This document shows positions 1-7,518 of a stretch of 64,000 nucleotides of DNA, piece by piece. The DNA is from Streptomyces natalensis ATCC 27448 (GTDB taxonomy: Bacteria > Actinomycetota > Actinomycetes > Streptomycetales > Streptomycetaceae): assembly GCF_000935125.1 (NCBI RefSeq), contig NZ_JRKI01000061.1, positions 372,001-436,000 on the forward strand, read 5' to 3'. How positions within the stretch are numbered: the stretch's first letter is position 1; each line of letters opens with the position of its first letter. Both the position numbers and the translations under genes were made by a program. The notes under the pieces were generated by a model. The model was given only the letters and a program-made list of their open reading frames with translations, did not search any database and had not been told where the DNA came from.

Positions 1-426
1 TGTCAGCGAGACCGTGCCGACGCCGGGCACCGGGATCCACAGGATCGTCAGGCCCTGGAGGACCATCACGCCCGCGGCGATCATCTGGCCGCCCAGTTTG
101 ACCAGCGCGTCCACGCCCCACTTGTCGTCCAGCACCCCGAGCACCCAGATCAGCGCGGCACCCGACAGCAGCGCCCGCGGCTCATTGGTGTCGAAGACGC
201 TCTTGATGTTCGTCAGATGCGAGGCGACCAGCAGCCCCGCGCACAGCCCGCCGAACATCGCGATCCCGCCGAGCCGGGGTGTCGGTTCGCGGTGCACGTC
301 ACGGGCACGGATCTCCGGCATCGCACCGGCGGCGATCGCGAACTTCCGCACCGGCCCGGTCAGCAGGTAGGTCACCGCGGCCGTGACGCACAGCGTCAGC
401 AGGTATTCACGCACGGGCTGCCCCAT
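1..426 (-). CDS. Undecaprenyl-phosphate sugar-1-phosphate transferase (MraY/WecA family), partial
   Basis: This integral membrane enzyme family moves a sugar-1-phosphate from a UDP-sugar to undecaprenyl phosphate and so starts wall or polysaccharide synthesis. Only the first 142 codons lie in the window; the gene runs off the left edge. The translation starts MGQPVREYLLTLC, has hydrophobic segments at about residues 7-25, 50-68 and 78-95, the family signature with REPTPRLGGIAMF near residue 45, and the metal-binding LDDKWGVD near residue 100. Start ATG at 426. In streptomycetes this gene normally sits between glyA and the ATP synthase operon, which fits. WecA/Rfe-type is more likely than MraY because of the context, but the specificity-determining parts are missing. 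Confidence 0.85.
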   Translation of the reverse strand, partial: MGQPVREYLLTLCVTAAVTYLLTGPVRKFAIAAGAMPEIRARDVHREPTPRLGGIAMFGGLCAGLLVASHLTNIKSVFDTNEPRALLSGAALIWVLGVLDDKWGVDALVKLGGQMIAAGVMVLQGLTILWIPVPGVGTVSLT

Positions 427-534
427 TGGTATCGCTGGCCATCACAGCCCCACACCTTATGCGTGTCCGCCCCCTGGCCGTGAATACAGGTGAAGACGTA
501 TCCGGCCGCAGAATGGTTCCCGCCGCCCGACGGA

Positions 535-1944
535 TCAGGCGCGATCCGGATACGGCGGGAAACGGTGGACCAGCCCGGCCGTCTGCGCACGCGCCGCGCC
601 GTCCTCCCGCAGCGCCGCCACGATCAGGTCGGCGATCCGCTCCATCTCCGTCTCGCCCATCCCCTGGGTGGTCACCGCCGCGGTGCCCAGCCGCAGCCCG
701 TTACGGCGCGGCGCGCGCTTGCCTGGGGGCCCCTCCCTGCTCGAACGGAGTTGAGCGCTCGGGGGAGCCTCCTTGGCAGCCGCCTCCTTGCCGGACGTCT
801 CTGCGCACGGCAGCGCGCAGGTGTCCAGGACGATCCCGGCGGCGGCCAGCCGGCCCCGGGCCGTGCGCGCGTCCACCCCCAGCGGCGCGGGATCCGCGGT
901 GATCAGATGAGTGTCCGTCCCGCCGGTGCCGATCGTCAGGCCCCGTTCGGCCAGCGCCGCGGCCAGCCGGCGGGCATTGGCGACCACCTGGTGGGCGTAC
1001 GCGCCGAACGCGGGCGTGGCGGCCTCCGCGAAGGCGACGGCCTTGGCCGCGACCGCGTTCATCTGAGCACCCCCCTGGGTGAACGGGAACACCGCCCGGT
1101 CGATCCGCTCGGCCAGCCGCGCCCCGCACAGCACCATCCCGCCGCGCGGCCCGCGCAGCACCTTGTGGGTGGTGGCGCACACCACATCGGCGTACGGGAC
1201 CGGGCTGGGCGCCACACCGCCCGCGATCAGCCCCATCGGGTGCGCCACATCGGCGATCAGGTACGCGCCCACCTCATCGGCGATATCGCGGAAGGCCGCA
1301 TAGTCGACATGGCGGGGATAGGAGATCGAGCCGCACACGATCGCCTTGGGACGACGTTCCAGGGCCAGCGCGCGCACCGCGTCGTAATCGAGCAGCCCGC
1401 TCTCCTCGTCGAGGCCGTAGCCGGCGAAGTCGAACCACCGGCCGGAGAAGTTCGCGGGCGAGCCGTGGGTGAGATGGCCGCCGTGCGGCAGGGACATCGC
1501 CAGGACGGTGTCCCCGGGGCGCAGCAGGGCGGCGTAGGCGGCCAGGACGGCCGAAGAGCCGCTGTGCGGCTGGACGTTGGCGTGTTCGGCACCGAAGAGG
1601 GCCTTGGCGCGCTCCACGGCGATCCGCTCGGCGAGGTCGACGATCTCGCAGCCGCCGTGGTGGCGGGCGCCGGGATAGCCCTCGGCGTATTTGTTGCCGA
1701 GCGGGGAGCCGAGGGCGGCGAGCACCGCGGGCGAGGTGAAGTTCTCCGCGGCGATCAGCTGGAGGCCGTCGGCCTGCCGGGCGCCCTCGCCGAGCAGCAC
1801 CCCGGCGATCTCGGGGTCCTGGGCCAGCAGCGCGGCGAAGTCGGGGGCGCCGGCCGGCGGGGCACCGCCGTCGCGGACGGCGGCCCGGGCCCTCTCCTCG
1901 GCGGCCTTGCCGGCGCTACGGGCTGACGCGGTGGTGGCGGACAT
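535..1944 (-). CDS. glyA: Serine hydroxymethyltransferase with an unusual C-terminal insert
   Basis: PLP-dependent enzyme that interconverts serine and glycine and charges tetrahydrofolate with a one-carbon unit, in the cytosol. The 469-residue protein carries the family hallmarks: NKYAEGYPGARHHGG near residue 84, HSGSSA near 127, and the PLP-lysine motif ATTHKVLRGPRGG with Lys about 261. The usual length is about 420. The excess comes partly from an N-terminal extension of some 35 residues and partly from about 25-30 extra residues at roughly 381-413, between DTCALP and RNGLRLGTAAVTTQGM, rich in Ala, Lys, Pro and Arg. The DNA of that insert resembles a Streptomyces intergenic repeat. Reading frame is kept, so the enzyme may still fold because the insert falls in a loop. 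Function of the family is certain; activity of this copy is inferred. Confidence 0.93.
   Translation of the reverse strand: MSATTASARSAGKAAEERARAAVRDGGAPPAGAPDFAALLAQDPEIAGVLLGEGARQADGLQLIAAENFTSPAVLAALGSPLGNKYAEGYPGARHHGGCEIVDLAERIAVERAKALFGAEHANVQPHSGSSAVLAAYAALLRPGDTVLAMSLPHGGHLTHGSPANFSGRWFDFAGYGLDEESGLLDYDAVRALALERRPKAIVCGSISYPRHVDYAAFRDIADEVGAYLIADVAHPMGLIAGGVAPSPVPYADVVCATTHKVLRGPRGGMVLCGARLAERIDRAVFPFTQGGAQMNAVAAKAVAFAEAATPAFGAYAHQVVANARRLAAALAERGLTIGTGGTDTHLITADPAPLGVDARTARGRLAAAGIVLDTCALPCAETSGKEAAAKEAPPSAQLRSSREGPPGKRAPRRNGLRLGTAAVTTQGMGETEMERIADLIVAALREDGAARAQTAGLVHRFPPYPDRA
706..804. repeat. Repeat-like insert inside glyA
   Basis: This segment encodes the extra residues 381-413 of GlyA. 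It contains GGGGGCCCCTCCC and GCGCTCGGGGGAGCC separated by a CTCGAACGGAGTTGAGC core. The GC-rich ends flanking a less biased core look like an interspersed palindromic repeat rather than ordinary coding sequence. I recall similar sequences in streptomycete intergenic regions, but copy number in this genome cannot be checked here. Confidence 0.45.
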
Positions 1945-2085
1945 CGCTGGCTCCGGGCCTCGTACGGGGACGTACGTCCAATGTAGGCGCGGCGGGGCGA
2001 TCGGGCGCGGCGTGCGGGGCCGCCGGTGGCGCGGCGGGCGCCTCCGGTGCCGCGTCGGGGCCCTTCGGTGGCGCGGCCAGGGGTC

Positions 2086-2760
2086 CTAGGCGCGTTCCGG
2101 GACGCCCGTCAGGGCCGTGACGACCGGGTCCAGCGCCTGGTTGATCTCGTCCCCGATGGAGCGGAAGAAGGTGATGGGCGCGCCGTAGGGGTCGTGGACC
2201 TCGTCGGACTCCGGGTCGGGCGCCAGCAGCCAGCCGCGCAGCGCCGCGGCGGCGCCGACCAGCGCGCGGGCCCGCTCGATCAGCCCGCCGTCGGGCAGGT
2301 CCGGGTCGGGTTCGGGCAGCGTGGCGGGGTCTATCGCCCGTACCAGCCGGTTGAACTCCTTGAGCGTGAAGGTGCGCAGCCCCGCGGAGTGGCCCATGGA
2401 GATGACCTGGGCGCGGTGGTCGCGGGTGGCGGTGAGCACCAGGTCGGCGCGGATGACGTGCTCGTCGAGCAGCTCACGGCCGATGAAGCCGCCCGGGTCC
2501 GCGCCGTAGTCGCTGCACACGGTGGCGGCGTGCGCCTCCATCGGGGCGCCTTCGTGCCCCCAGGTGCCGGCGCTCTCCACCAGCAGCCCGGTGCTGCACT
2601 CCGGGCCGAGCCGCAGCTCCAGGGCACGCCGGTGCAGCCGTTCGGTGATCGGCGAGCGGCAGACGTTGCCGGTGCTGACGTGAAGGATGCGGAAGGGGCG
2701 TACCGCAGGAGGAAGGAGGTCGTCGCCGGGTCCCGCTATGCCACGCCCCAGGGGCGCCAT
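2086..2760 (-). CDS. Low-molecular-weight protein-tyrosine phosphatase homologue with Cys-to-Ser active site
   Basis: The 224-residue protein belongs to the LMW phosphatase fold: the P-loop region reads LHVSTGNVCRSPITER (about residues 26-41) and a DPY acid motif is present near residue 187. In active enzymes the P-loop is V-C-x-G-N-x-C-R-S-P and the first Cys is the nucleophile. Here that position is Ser29 (codon AGC), while the second Cys (34) and the Arg (35) are kept. By family knowledge this should abolish phosphatase activity, so a binding or regulatory role is inferred. It is coupled to tsaC by a one-base TGATG overlap and probably co-transcribed with prfA-prmC-tsaC. Start ATG at 2760. 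There is a proline-rich 20-residue N-terminal extension. I recall the same Ser in other streptomycete homologues, which would make it conserved rather than a local mutation. Confidence 0.85.
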   Translation of the reverse strand: MAPLGRGIAGPGDDLLPPAVRPFRILHVSTGNVCRSPITERLHRRALELRLGPECSTGLLVESAGTWGHEGAPMEAHAATVCSDYGADPGGFIGRELLDEHVIRADLVLTATRDHRAQVISMGHSAGLRTFTLKEFNRLVRAIDPATLPEPDPDLPDGGLIERARALVGAAAALRGWLLAPDPESDEVHDPYGAPITFFRSIGDEINQALDPVVTALTGVPERA

Positions 2761-3407
2761 CAATTGGCCACCTCGAACTCGGGTACCACCTTGCGCAGCT
2801 CGTCGGCGCTGATCGCACCCTGGCGCAGCAGCACCGGGACCTTGCCGGTGACATCGACGATCGAGGACGGCACGGCGGCGGGGGTGGGGCCGCCGTCGAG
2901 GTAGACGGAGACCGCATCGCCCAGCATTTCCTGGGCGGCGTCGCAGTCCTGCGGCGAGGGGTGGCCGGTGAGATTGGCGCTGGAGACGGCCATTGGGCCG
3001 AATTCGGTCAGCAGCTCGATGGCGACCGGGTGCAGCGGCATCCGCACCGCGACCGTACCGCCGGTCTCGCCGAGGTCCCAGGTCAGCGACGGCTGGTGGT
3101 GGGCGACGAGGGTGAGCGCGCCGGGCCAGAAGGCGTCGACCAGCTCCCATGCCTGCTCGGAGAAGTCGGTGACCAGGCCGTGCAGGGTGTTGGGCGAGCC
3201 GACCAGCACGGGCGTGGGCATTCCCCGGCCGCGGCCCTTGGCCTGCAGCAGATCGCTGACCGCCTCGGCGCTGAAGGCGTCCGCGCCGATGCCGTAGACG
3301 GTGTCGGTCGGCAGCACGACCAGTTCGCCGCGGCGGACGGCCGAGGCGGCCTCGCGCAGACCGGTCGCGCGGTCGGTCGCGTCGGTGCAGTCGTAACGCC
3401 GGGCCAT
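2760..3407 (-). CDS. tsaC: L-threonylcarbamoyladenylate synthase (Sua5/YrdC/TsaC family)
   Basis: Makes threonylcarbamoyl-AMP from threonine, bicarbonate and ATP, the first step of the t6A37 modification of ANN-decoding tRNAs. The 215-residue protein shows the YrdC-fold signatures LPTDTVYGIGADAFS near residue 32 and SSANLTGHPS near residue 143. Its length matches the short TsaC/YrdC-like class with little of the Sua5 C-terminal domain. The start ATG at 3407 is preceded by GAGGAGG eight bases upstream, an excellent ribosome site. Gene order prfA-prmC-tsaC links peptide release, release-factor methylation and tRNA modification, an arrangement common in actinobacteria. Stop overlaps the next start by one base. 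Confidence 0.92.
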   Translation of the reverse strand: MARRYDCTDATDRATGLREAASAVRRGELVVLPTDTVYGIGADAFSAEAVSDLLQAKGRGRGMPTPVLVGSPNTLHGLVTDFSEQAWELVDAFWPGALTLVAHHQPSLTWDLGETGGTVAVRMPLHPVAIELLTEFGPMAVSSANLTGHPSPQDCDAAQEMLGDAVSVYLDGGPTPAAVPSSIVDVTGKVPVLLRQGAISADELRKVVPEFEVAN

Positions 3408-3509
3408 TTAGCGGACCTCCTCGTGCGGAACGGATACAGCGGTTACAGCGGATACAGCGCAGGCCACCTCGGCACCGGCTGCATCGGGCGTCGGGTCCGG
3501 ATACGTCAT
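3408..3509 (-). CDS. Possible 33-residue leader-like ORF bridging prmC and tsaC
   Basis: An ATG at 3509 overlaps the prmC TGA (ATGA type) and opens a 33-codon frame that ends with TAA directly abutting the tsaC ATG. The middle encodes an Ala/Val/Ser stretch arising from the near-repeats GGATACAGCGG, TTACAGCG and GATACAGCG. No homologue is recognised. It could act as a translational coupler, letting ribosomes that finish prmC reach the strong tsaC ribosome site. It could equally be chance, since the tsaC ribosome site lies inside its last codons and the peptide has no recognisable feature. Confidence 0.2.
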   Translation of the reverse strand: MTYPDPTPDAAGAEVACAVSAVTAVSVPHEEVR

Positions 3510-4351
3510 GGCATCGCCCGGCGCGCGGTGGCGAAGCGGGGACGGTTGTTGAGGTCGGGGTGGTCGGCGGCGTCCGCCCAGCCCTTCTCCTCGGTGAAGA
3601 TCCACGGCACCTGGCCACCCTGGGTGTCGGCGTGCTCGACGACGACCACACCGCCGGGCCGCAGCAGGCGGTGGGCGGTGCGCTCGATGCCGCGGATGGT
3701 GTCCAGGCCGTCCTCCCCGGAGAACAGCGCCAGCTGCGGGTCGTGGTCGCGGGCCTCGGGCGCGACGTACTCCCATTCGGTCAGCGGGATGTACGGCGGG
3801 TTGGAGACGACCAGATCGACCTGTCCGTCCAGCTCGGGCAGCGCGGTGAGGGCGTCGCCGTGGTGGAGGTTGACGCGGGTGCCGGCGACGTTCTTGCGGG
3901 CGTAGCCCAGCGCCTCCTCGGACAGCTCCACGGCGTGCACCCGCGAGCGCGGCACCTCCTGCGCCAGGGCCAGGGCGATGGCGCCGGAGCCCGTGCACAG
4001 GTCGACGATCAGCGGTTCGACGACGTCCATGGCGCGCACCGCGTCTATCGCCCAGCCGACCACCGACTCGGTCTCCGGGCGGGGCACGAACACCCCCGGC
4101 CCGACGGCGAGTTCGAGGTAGCGGAAGAAGGCGCGGCCGGTGATGTGCTGAAGCGGCTCGCGGGCCTCGCGGCGGGCGATCGCCTCCCAGTAGCGGGCGT
4201 CGAAGTCCGCGTCGGCGACCGTGTGCAGCTGGCTCCGCTTGACGCCGTGCACATGCGCGGCGAGCTCCTCGGCGTCGAACCGTGGTGAGGGCACGCCGGC
4301 GTCGGCCAGCCGCTGGGTGGCCTGAGCCACCTCTGCGAGCAGCAGGTTCAC
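3506..4351 (-). CDS. prmC: Peptide chain release factor N5-glutamine methyltransferase
   Basis: SAM-dependent enzyme that methylates the Gln of the GGQ motif of release factors RF1/RF2. The 281-residue protein has an N-terminal helical substrate domain (roughly 1-80), the SAM-binding motif VDLCTGSGAIALAL near residue 116 and the family-diagnostic SNPPYIPLTEW near 186. The GTG start at 4351 is preferred because GGAGG lies eight bases upstream and the protein then begins with the conserved NLLLAEVAQAT. It lies 70 bases downstream of prfA, whose product is its substrate, and its stop overlaps a small frame leading into tsaC. Confidence 0.94.
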   Translation of the reverse strand: MNLLLAEVAQATQRLADAGVPSPRFDAEELAAHVHGVKRSQLHTVADADFDARYWEAIARREAREPLQHITGRAFFRYLELAVGPGVFVPRPETESVVGWAIDAVRAMDVVEPLIVDLCTGSGAIALALAQEVPRSRVHAVELSEEALGYARKNVAGTRVNLHHGDALTALPELDGQVDLVVSNPPYIPLTEWEYVAPEARDHDPQLALFSGEDGLDTIRGIERTAHRLLRPGGVVVVEHADTQGGQVPWIFTEEKGWADAADHPDLNNRPRFATARRAMP

Positions 4352-4421
4352 GGGGAGTCCTCCAGCCGGTACGTACAGGGTCGTGCGGGTGTGCTGCGGG
4401 TGTGCTGCGGGTCGGTGCGGC

Positions 4422-5501
<1,080 letters not shown>

Positions 5502-5578
5502 CGTGTGTTCCTCTGCTGACTGGACTTCCGGGGCCCCGGCCGGTGGGCTGCGGGGCAGGACGACAAAGACGCCGGTCC

Positions 5579-5601
5579 GGTCGCCCCATCGAGGGGCGAC
5601 C
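5579..5601 (-). terminator. Hairpin terminator after rpmE
   Basis: Perfect 9-bp inverted repeat GGTCGCCCC / GGGGCGACC with a five-base loop, 24 bases past the rpmE stop, followed on the transcribed strand by a T-rich stretch (GTCTTTGTC). It separates rpmE from prfA. Confidence 0.75.
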
Positions 5602-5624
5602 GCGAACCGGCGCCTTGCGGGTCG

Positions 5625-5849
5625 CTACTTCTTGGCGGCTGCGGCGGACTTGCCGAAGCGGGCCTCGAAGCGGGCCACGCGGCCGCCGGTGTCCATGATC
5701 TTCTGCTTGCCCGTGTAGAACGGGTGGCACTCGGAGCAGATGTCGGCGCGGATGCTGCCGCCGGCAACGGTGCTACGGGTGGTGAACGACGCGCCACAGG
5801 TGCAGCTGACCTGGGTCTCGACGTACTCCGGGTGGATGTCGCGCTTCAA
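5625..5849 (-). CDS. rpmE: 50S ribosomal protein L31, zinc-binding type
   Basis: Large-subunit ribosomal protein at the central protuberance/intersubunit bridge. The 74-residue sequence MKRDIHPEYVETQVSC begins canonically. The four-cysteine zinc ribbon is complete: CTC near residue 16 and CSEC near residue 38. It is therefore the C+ (zinc-containing) paralogue, the one usually replaced under zinc starvation by the Zur-controlled Cys-less copy elsewhere in the genome. The C-terminus is Lys/Ala-rich (KSAAAAKK). ATG start at 5849 with an AGGAGAAT ribosome site. Flanked by terminators on both sides, so probably monocistronic. Confidence 0.97.
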   Translation of the reverse strand: MKRDIHPEYVETQVSCTCGASFTTRSTVAGGSIRADICSECHPFYTGKQKIMDTGGRVARFEARFGKSAAAAKK

Positions 5850-5979
5850 GGGATTCTCCTAGGTTCGGGAGTGCACCGGGTCGTGTCGCGGGTTGCGTCA
5901 CGTGAACCGGGGCCGACGGTCCAGTCTGCCAGGACTAGCCGTATCTCCCAAAACGGGGGGACGTCCGCCGCTATTCCCC

Positions 5980-6015
5980 CGCCGGTACGGGACCCCGCGC
6001 GGCCCCGTACCGGCG
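5980..6015 (-). terminator. Hairpin terminator after the LytR-CpsA-Psr gene
   Basis: Perfect 12-bp inverted repeat CGCCGGTACGGG / CCCGTACCGGCG with a 12-base loop, starting nine bases past the stop of the minus-strand LCP gene. The transcribed strand then reads GGGGGAATAG, so it lacks a strong U tract, which is usual in Streptomyces. Confidence 0.75.
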
Positions 6016-6023
6016 TCGGACGG

Positions 6024-7151
6024 CTACTTCACGTACCGGCCCGTGCCGCCCTGGTCACCGGCCGAGCCCTTGGTCGCGGCCTTCGGGATGGCCTTGTCCT
6101 GCCGCAGGGCGTCCCAGACCTGCGCGCTCTTCCGGGTCAGCGGCACCACGCGCTCGGGGTCGGCCGGGTCGTAGGTCACCGGCAGCGTCATCATGTCGAT
6201 GTGGTCCGAGCCGATGGCGCCCAGGCTCTTGGCCAGGCCGGTCAGCTCGCCGACGGAGTTGAGGTCGGTGTCGGTGGTCACGGCCTTGGTCGCGGTGTCC
6301 GCGATGTCGTACAGCTTGGCGGGATTGGTCAGCACCCCGACGTTGCGGACCTGGTTCATCAGCGCCTTGACGAAGGTCTGCTGGAGCTGGATGCGGCCCA
6401 GGTCGCTGCCGTCGCCGCCGGGGACACCGTGCCGGGTGCGCACCAGGCCCAGCGACTGCTCGCCGTTGAGCGTGTGCTTGCCGGCGGGCAGGTGCAGATG
6501 GCTGTCCTTGTCGTTGATCGGCCGGGTGGTGGTGAGGTCCACCCCGCCCAGCGCGTCGATGAGCTTCTTGAAGCCGGTGAAGTCCACCTCGAGGAAGTGG
6601 TCCATCCGGATGCCGCTGATCGACTCGACGGTCTTGACGGCGCAGGCCGGGCCGCCGACCTCGTAGGCGGTGTTGAACATCGCGCGCTGCGCACCGGGCA
6701 CGGTGTGGCCGTTGCCGGTGGTGCAGTCGGGCCGCTTGACCATGGTGTCGCGGGGGATGCTCACCACGCTGGCCTTCTTGTGGCCCTTGTAGACGTGCAC
6801 GACCATCGCGGTGTCGGAGCGGGCGCCGCCCTCGTCCCGGCCGTAGGCGCCGTTCTTGCCCGCCCGGGAGTCCGAGCCCATCACCAGGATGTCCATCGAG
6901 CCGTTGTCGAAGTTCTGCGGCCGGTCGTGCCCCAGGGCGGCGTTGATGTCGACGCCCTTGAGGTTGCCGTTGAGCTTGAAGTAGACGTATCCGAGCCCGG
7001 CACCGCCGAGCAGTACGGCGCTGACCAGCGCACACAGGGTGATGGTCAGGGCCCGGCGGCGCCGGGTCCGGCCCTTGCGCCGGCGGCCGGTGGCACGTAT
7101 GCCGCGGGCACGGCTCTTGGCCGCCATCGCGGTCCCGTTGCTGTCCGCCAT
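6024..7151 (-). CDS. LytR-CpsA-Psr family wall glycopolymer ligase
   Basis: Members attach teichoic acids or other anionic glycopolymers from a lipid carrier to peptidoglycan at the outer face of the membrane. The 375-residue protein has a very basic N-terminus (RRRKGRTRRRR), one membrane helix at about 35-57, and then an extracellular LCP domain. Recognisable motifs are MDILVMGSDSRAG, RSDTAMVVHV, VVSIPRDTMV, the DALGGVDLTT segment and LVRTRHGVPGGDGSDLGRIQLQQ, which supply the conserved Asp and Arg residues that bind pyrophosphate. I start it at ATG 7151, where GAGGAA precedes by six bases and the mature N-terminus fits; an upstream in-frame ATG at 7337 gives an implausible leader. It is flanked by the rho and LCP terminators and stands alone. 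Confidence 0.9.
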   Translation of the reverse strand: MADSNGTAMAAKSRARGIRATGRRRKGRTRRRRALTITLCALVSAVLLGGAGLGYVYFKLNGNLKGVDINAALGHDRPQNFDNGSMDILVMGSDSRAGKNGAYGRDEGGARSDTAMVVHVYKGHKKASVVSIPRDTMVKRPDCTTGNGHTVPGAQRAMFNTAYEVGGPACAVKTVESISGIRMDHFLEVDFTGFKKLIDALGGVDLTTTRPINDKDSHLHLPAGKHTLNGEQSLGLVRTRHGVPGGDGSDLGRIQLQQTFVKALMNQVRNVGVLTNPAKLYDIADTATKAVTTDTDLNSVGELTGLAKSLGAIGSDHIDMMTLPVTYDPADPERVVPLTRKSAQVWDALRQDKAIPKAATKGSAGDQGGTGRYVK

Positions 7152-7518
7152 GTGTTCCTCAGTCCTTGGTCGCTCGGCTGGCCCTCGCCGCACCGTGCTG
7201 CGTACGTCGCTCCGTACCTCACGGCCTGTCGTGTCAGACGGGGGGCAGACGGGAAGGGTTGCACAGCGCCGTATGAGCCCTTTCTTAGAAAACGCGCCGG
7301 CCCGCGCCTCGTGCGCCGGGACTTTCGTCCTTCTCACCTGCGCTTACAGGCTGTTTCCGGACATTGTGTGAACGGGTGTACGGCGCTGTGCCCTGTGCGG
7401 AACGTCTCAGCGGCGCGCGGCGGCGGCGCGGTGCACATCACACCGTTGAGCGCGCAGCACGAAGCCCTCCCCACCCACAGGGGTGAGAAGGGCTCGGTGT
7501 GCGGCGTCGCTAAGGGCG
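7152..7518. other. Intergenic region between LCP gene and rho
   Basis: No gene is supported here. The right end holds the imperfect hairpin at 7463-7494 (AGCCCT and AGGGCT outer arms, CCACCC/GGGGTG inner), a likely rho transcription terminator. The left and middle parts should contain the promoter of the LCP gene; an AT-rich patch TTTCTTAGAAAA near 7281 is the only AT-rich element and is a candidate, not a proven promoter. Confidence 0.5.
7463..7494 (-). terminator. Hairpin after rho
   Basis: Imperfect stem (AGCCCT/AGGGCT plus CCACCC/GGGGTG) located 24-55 bases downstream of the rho stop on the minus strand. Confidence 0.55.

Noticed and set aside
3408..3509. Near-repeats GGATACAGCGG / TTACAGCG / GATACAGCG as a riboswitch or CRISPR-like repeat
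   Set aside because: Only three short degenerate units without spacers or a conserved fold; simple local duplication is enough.
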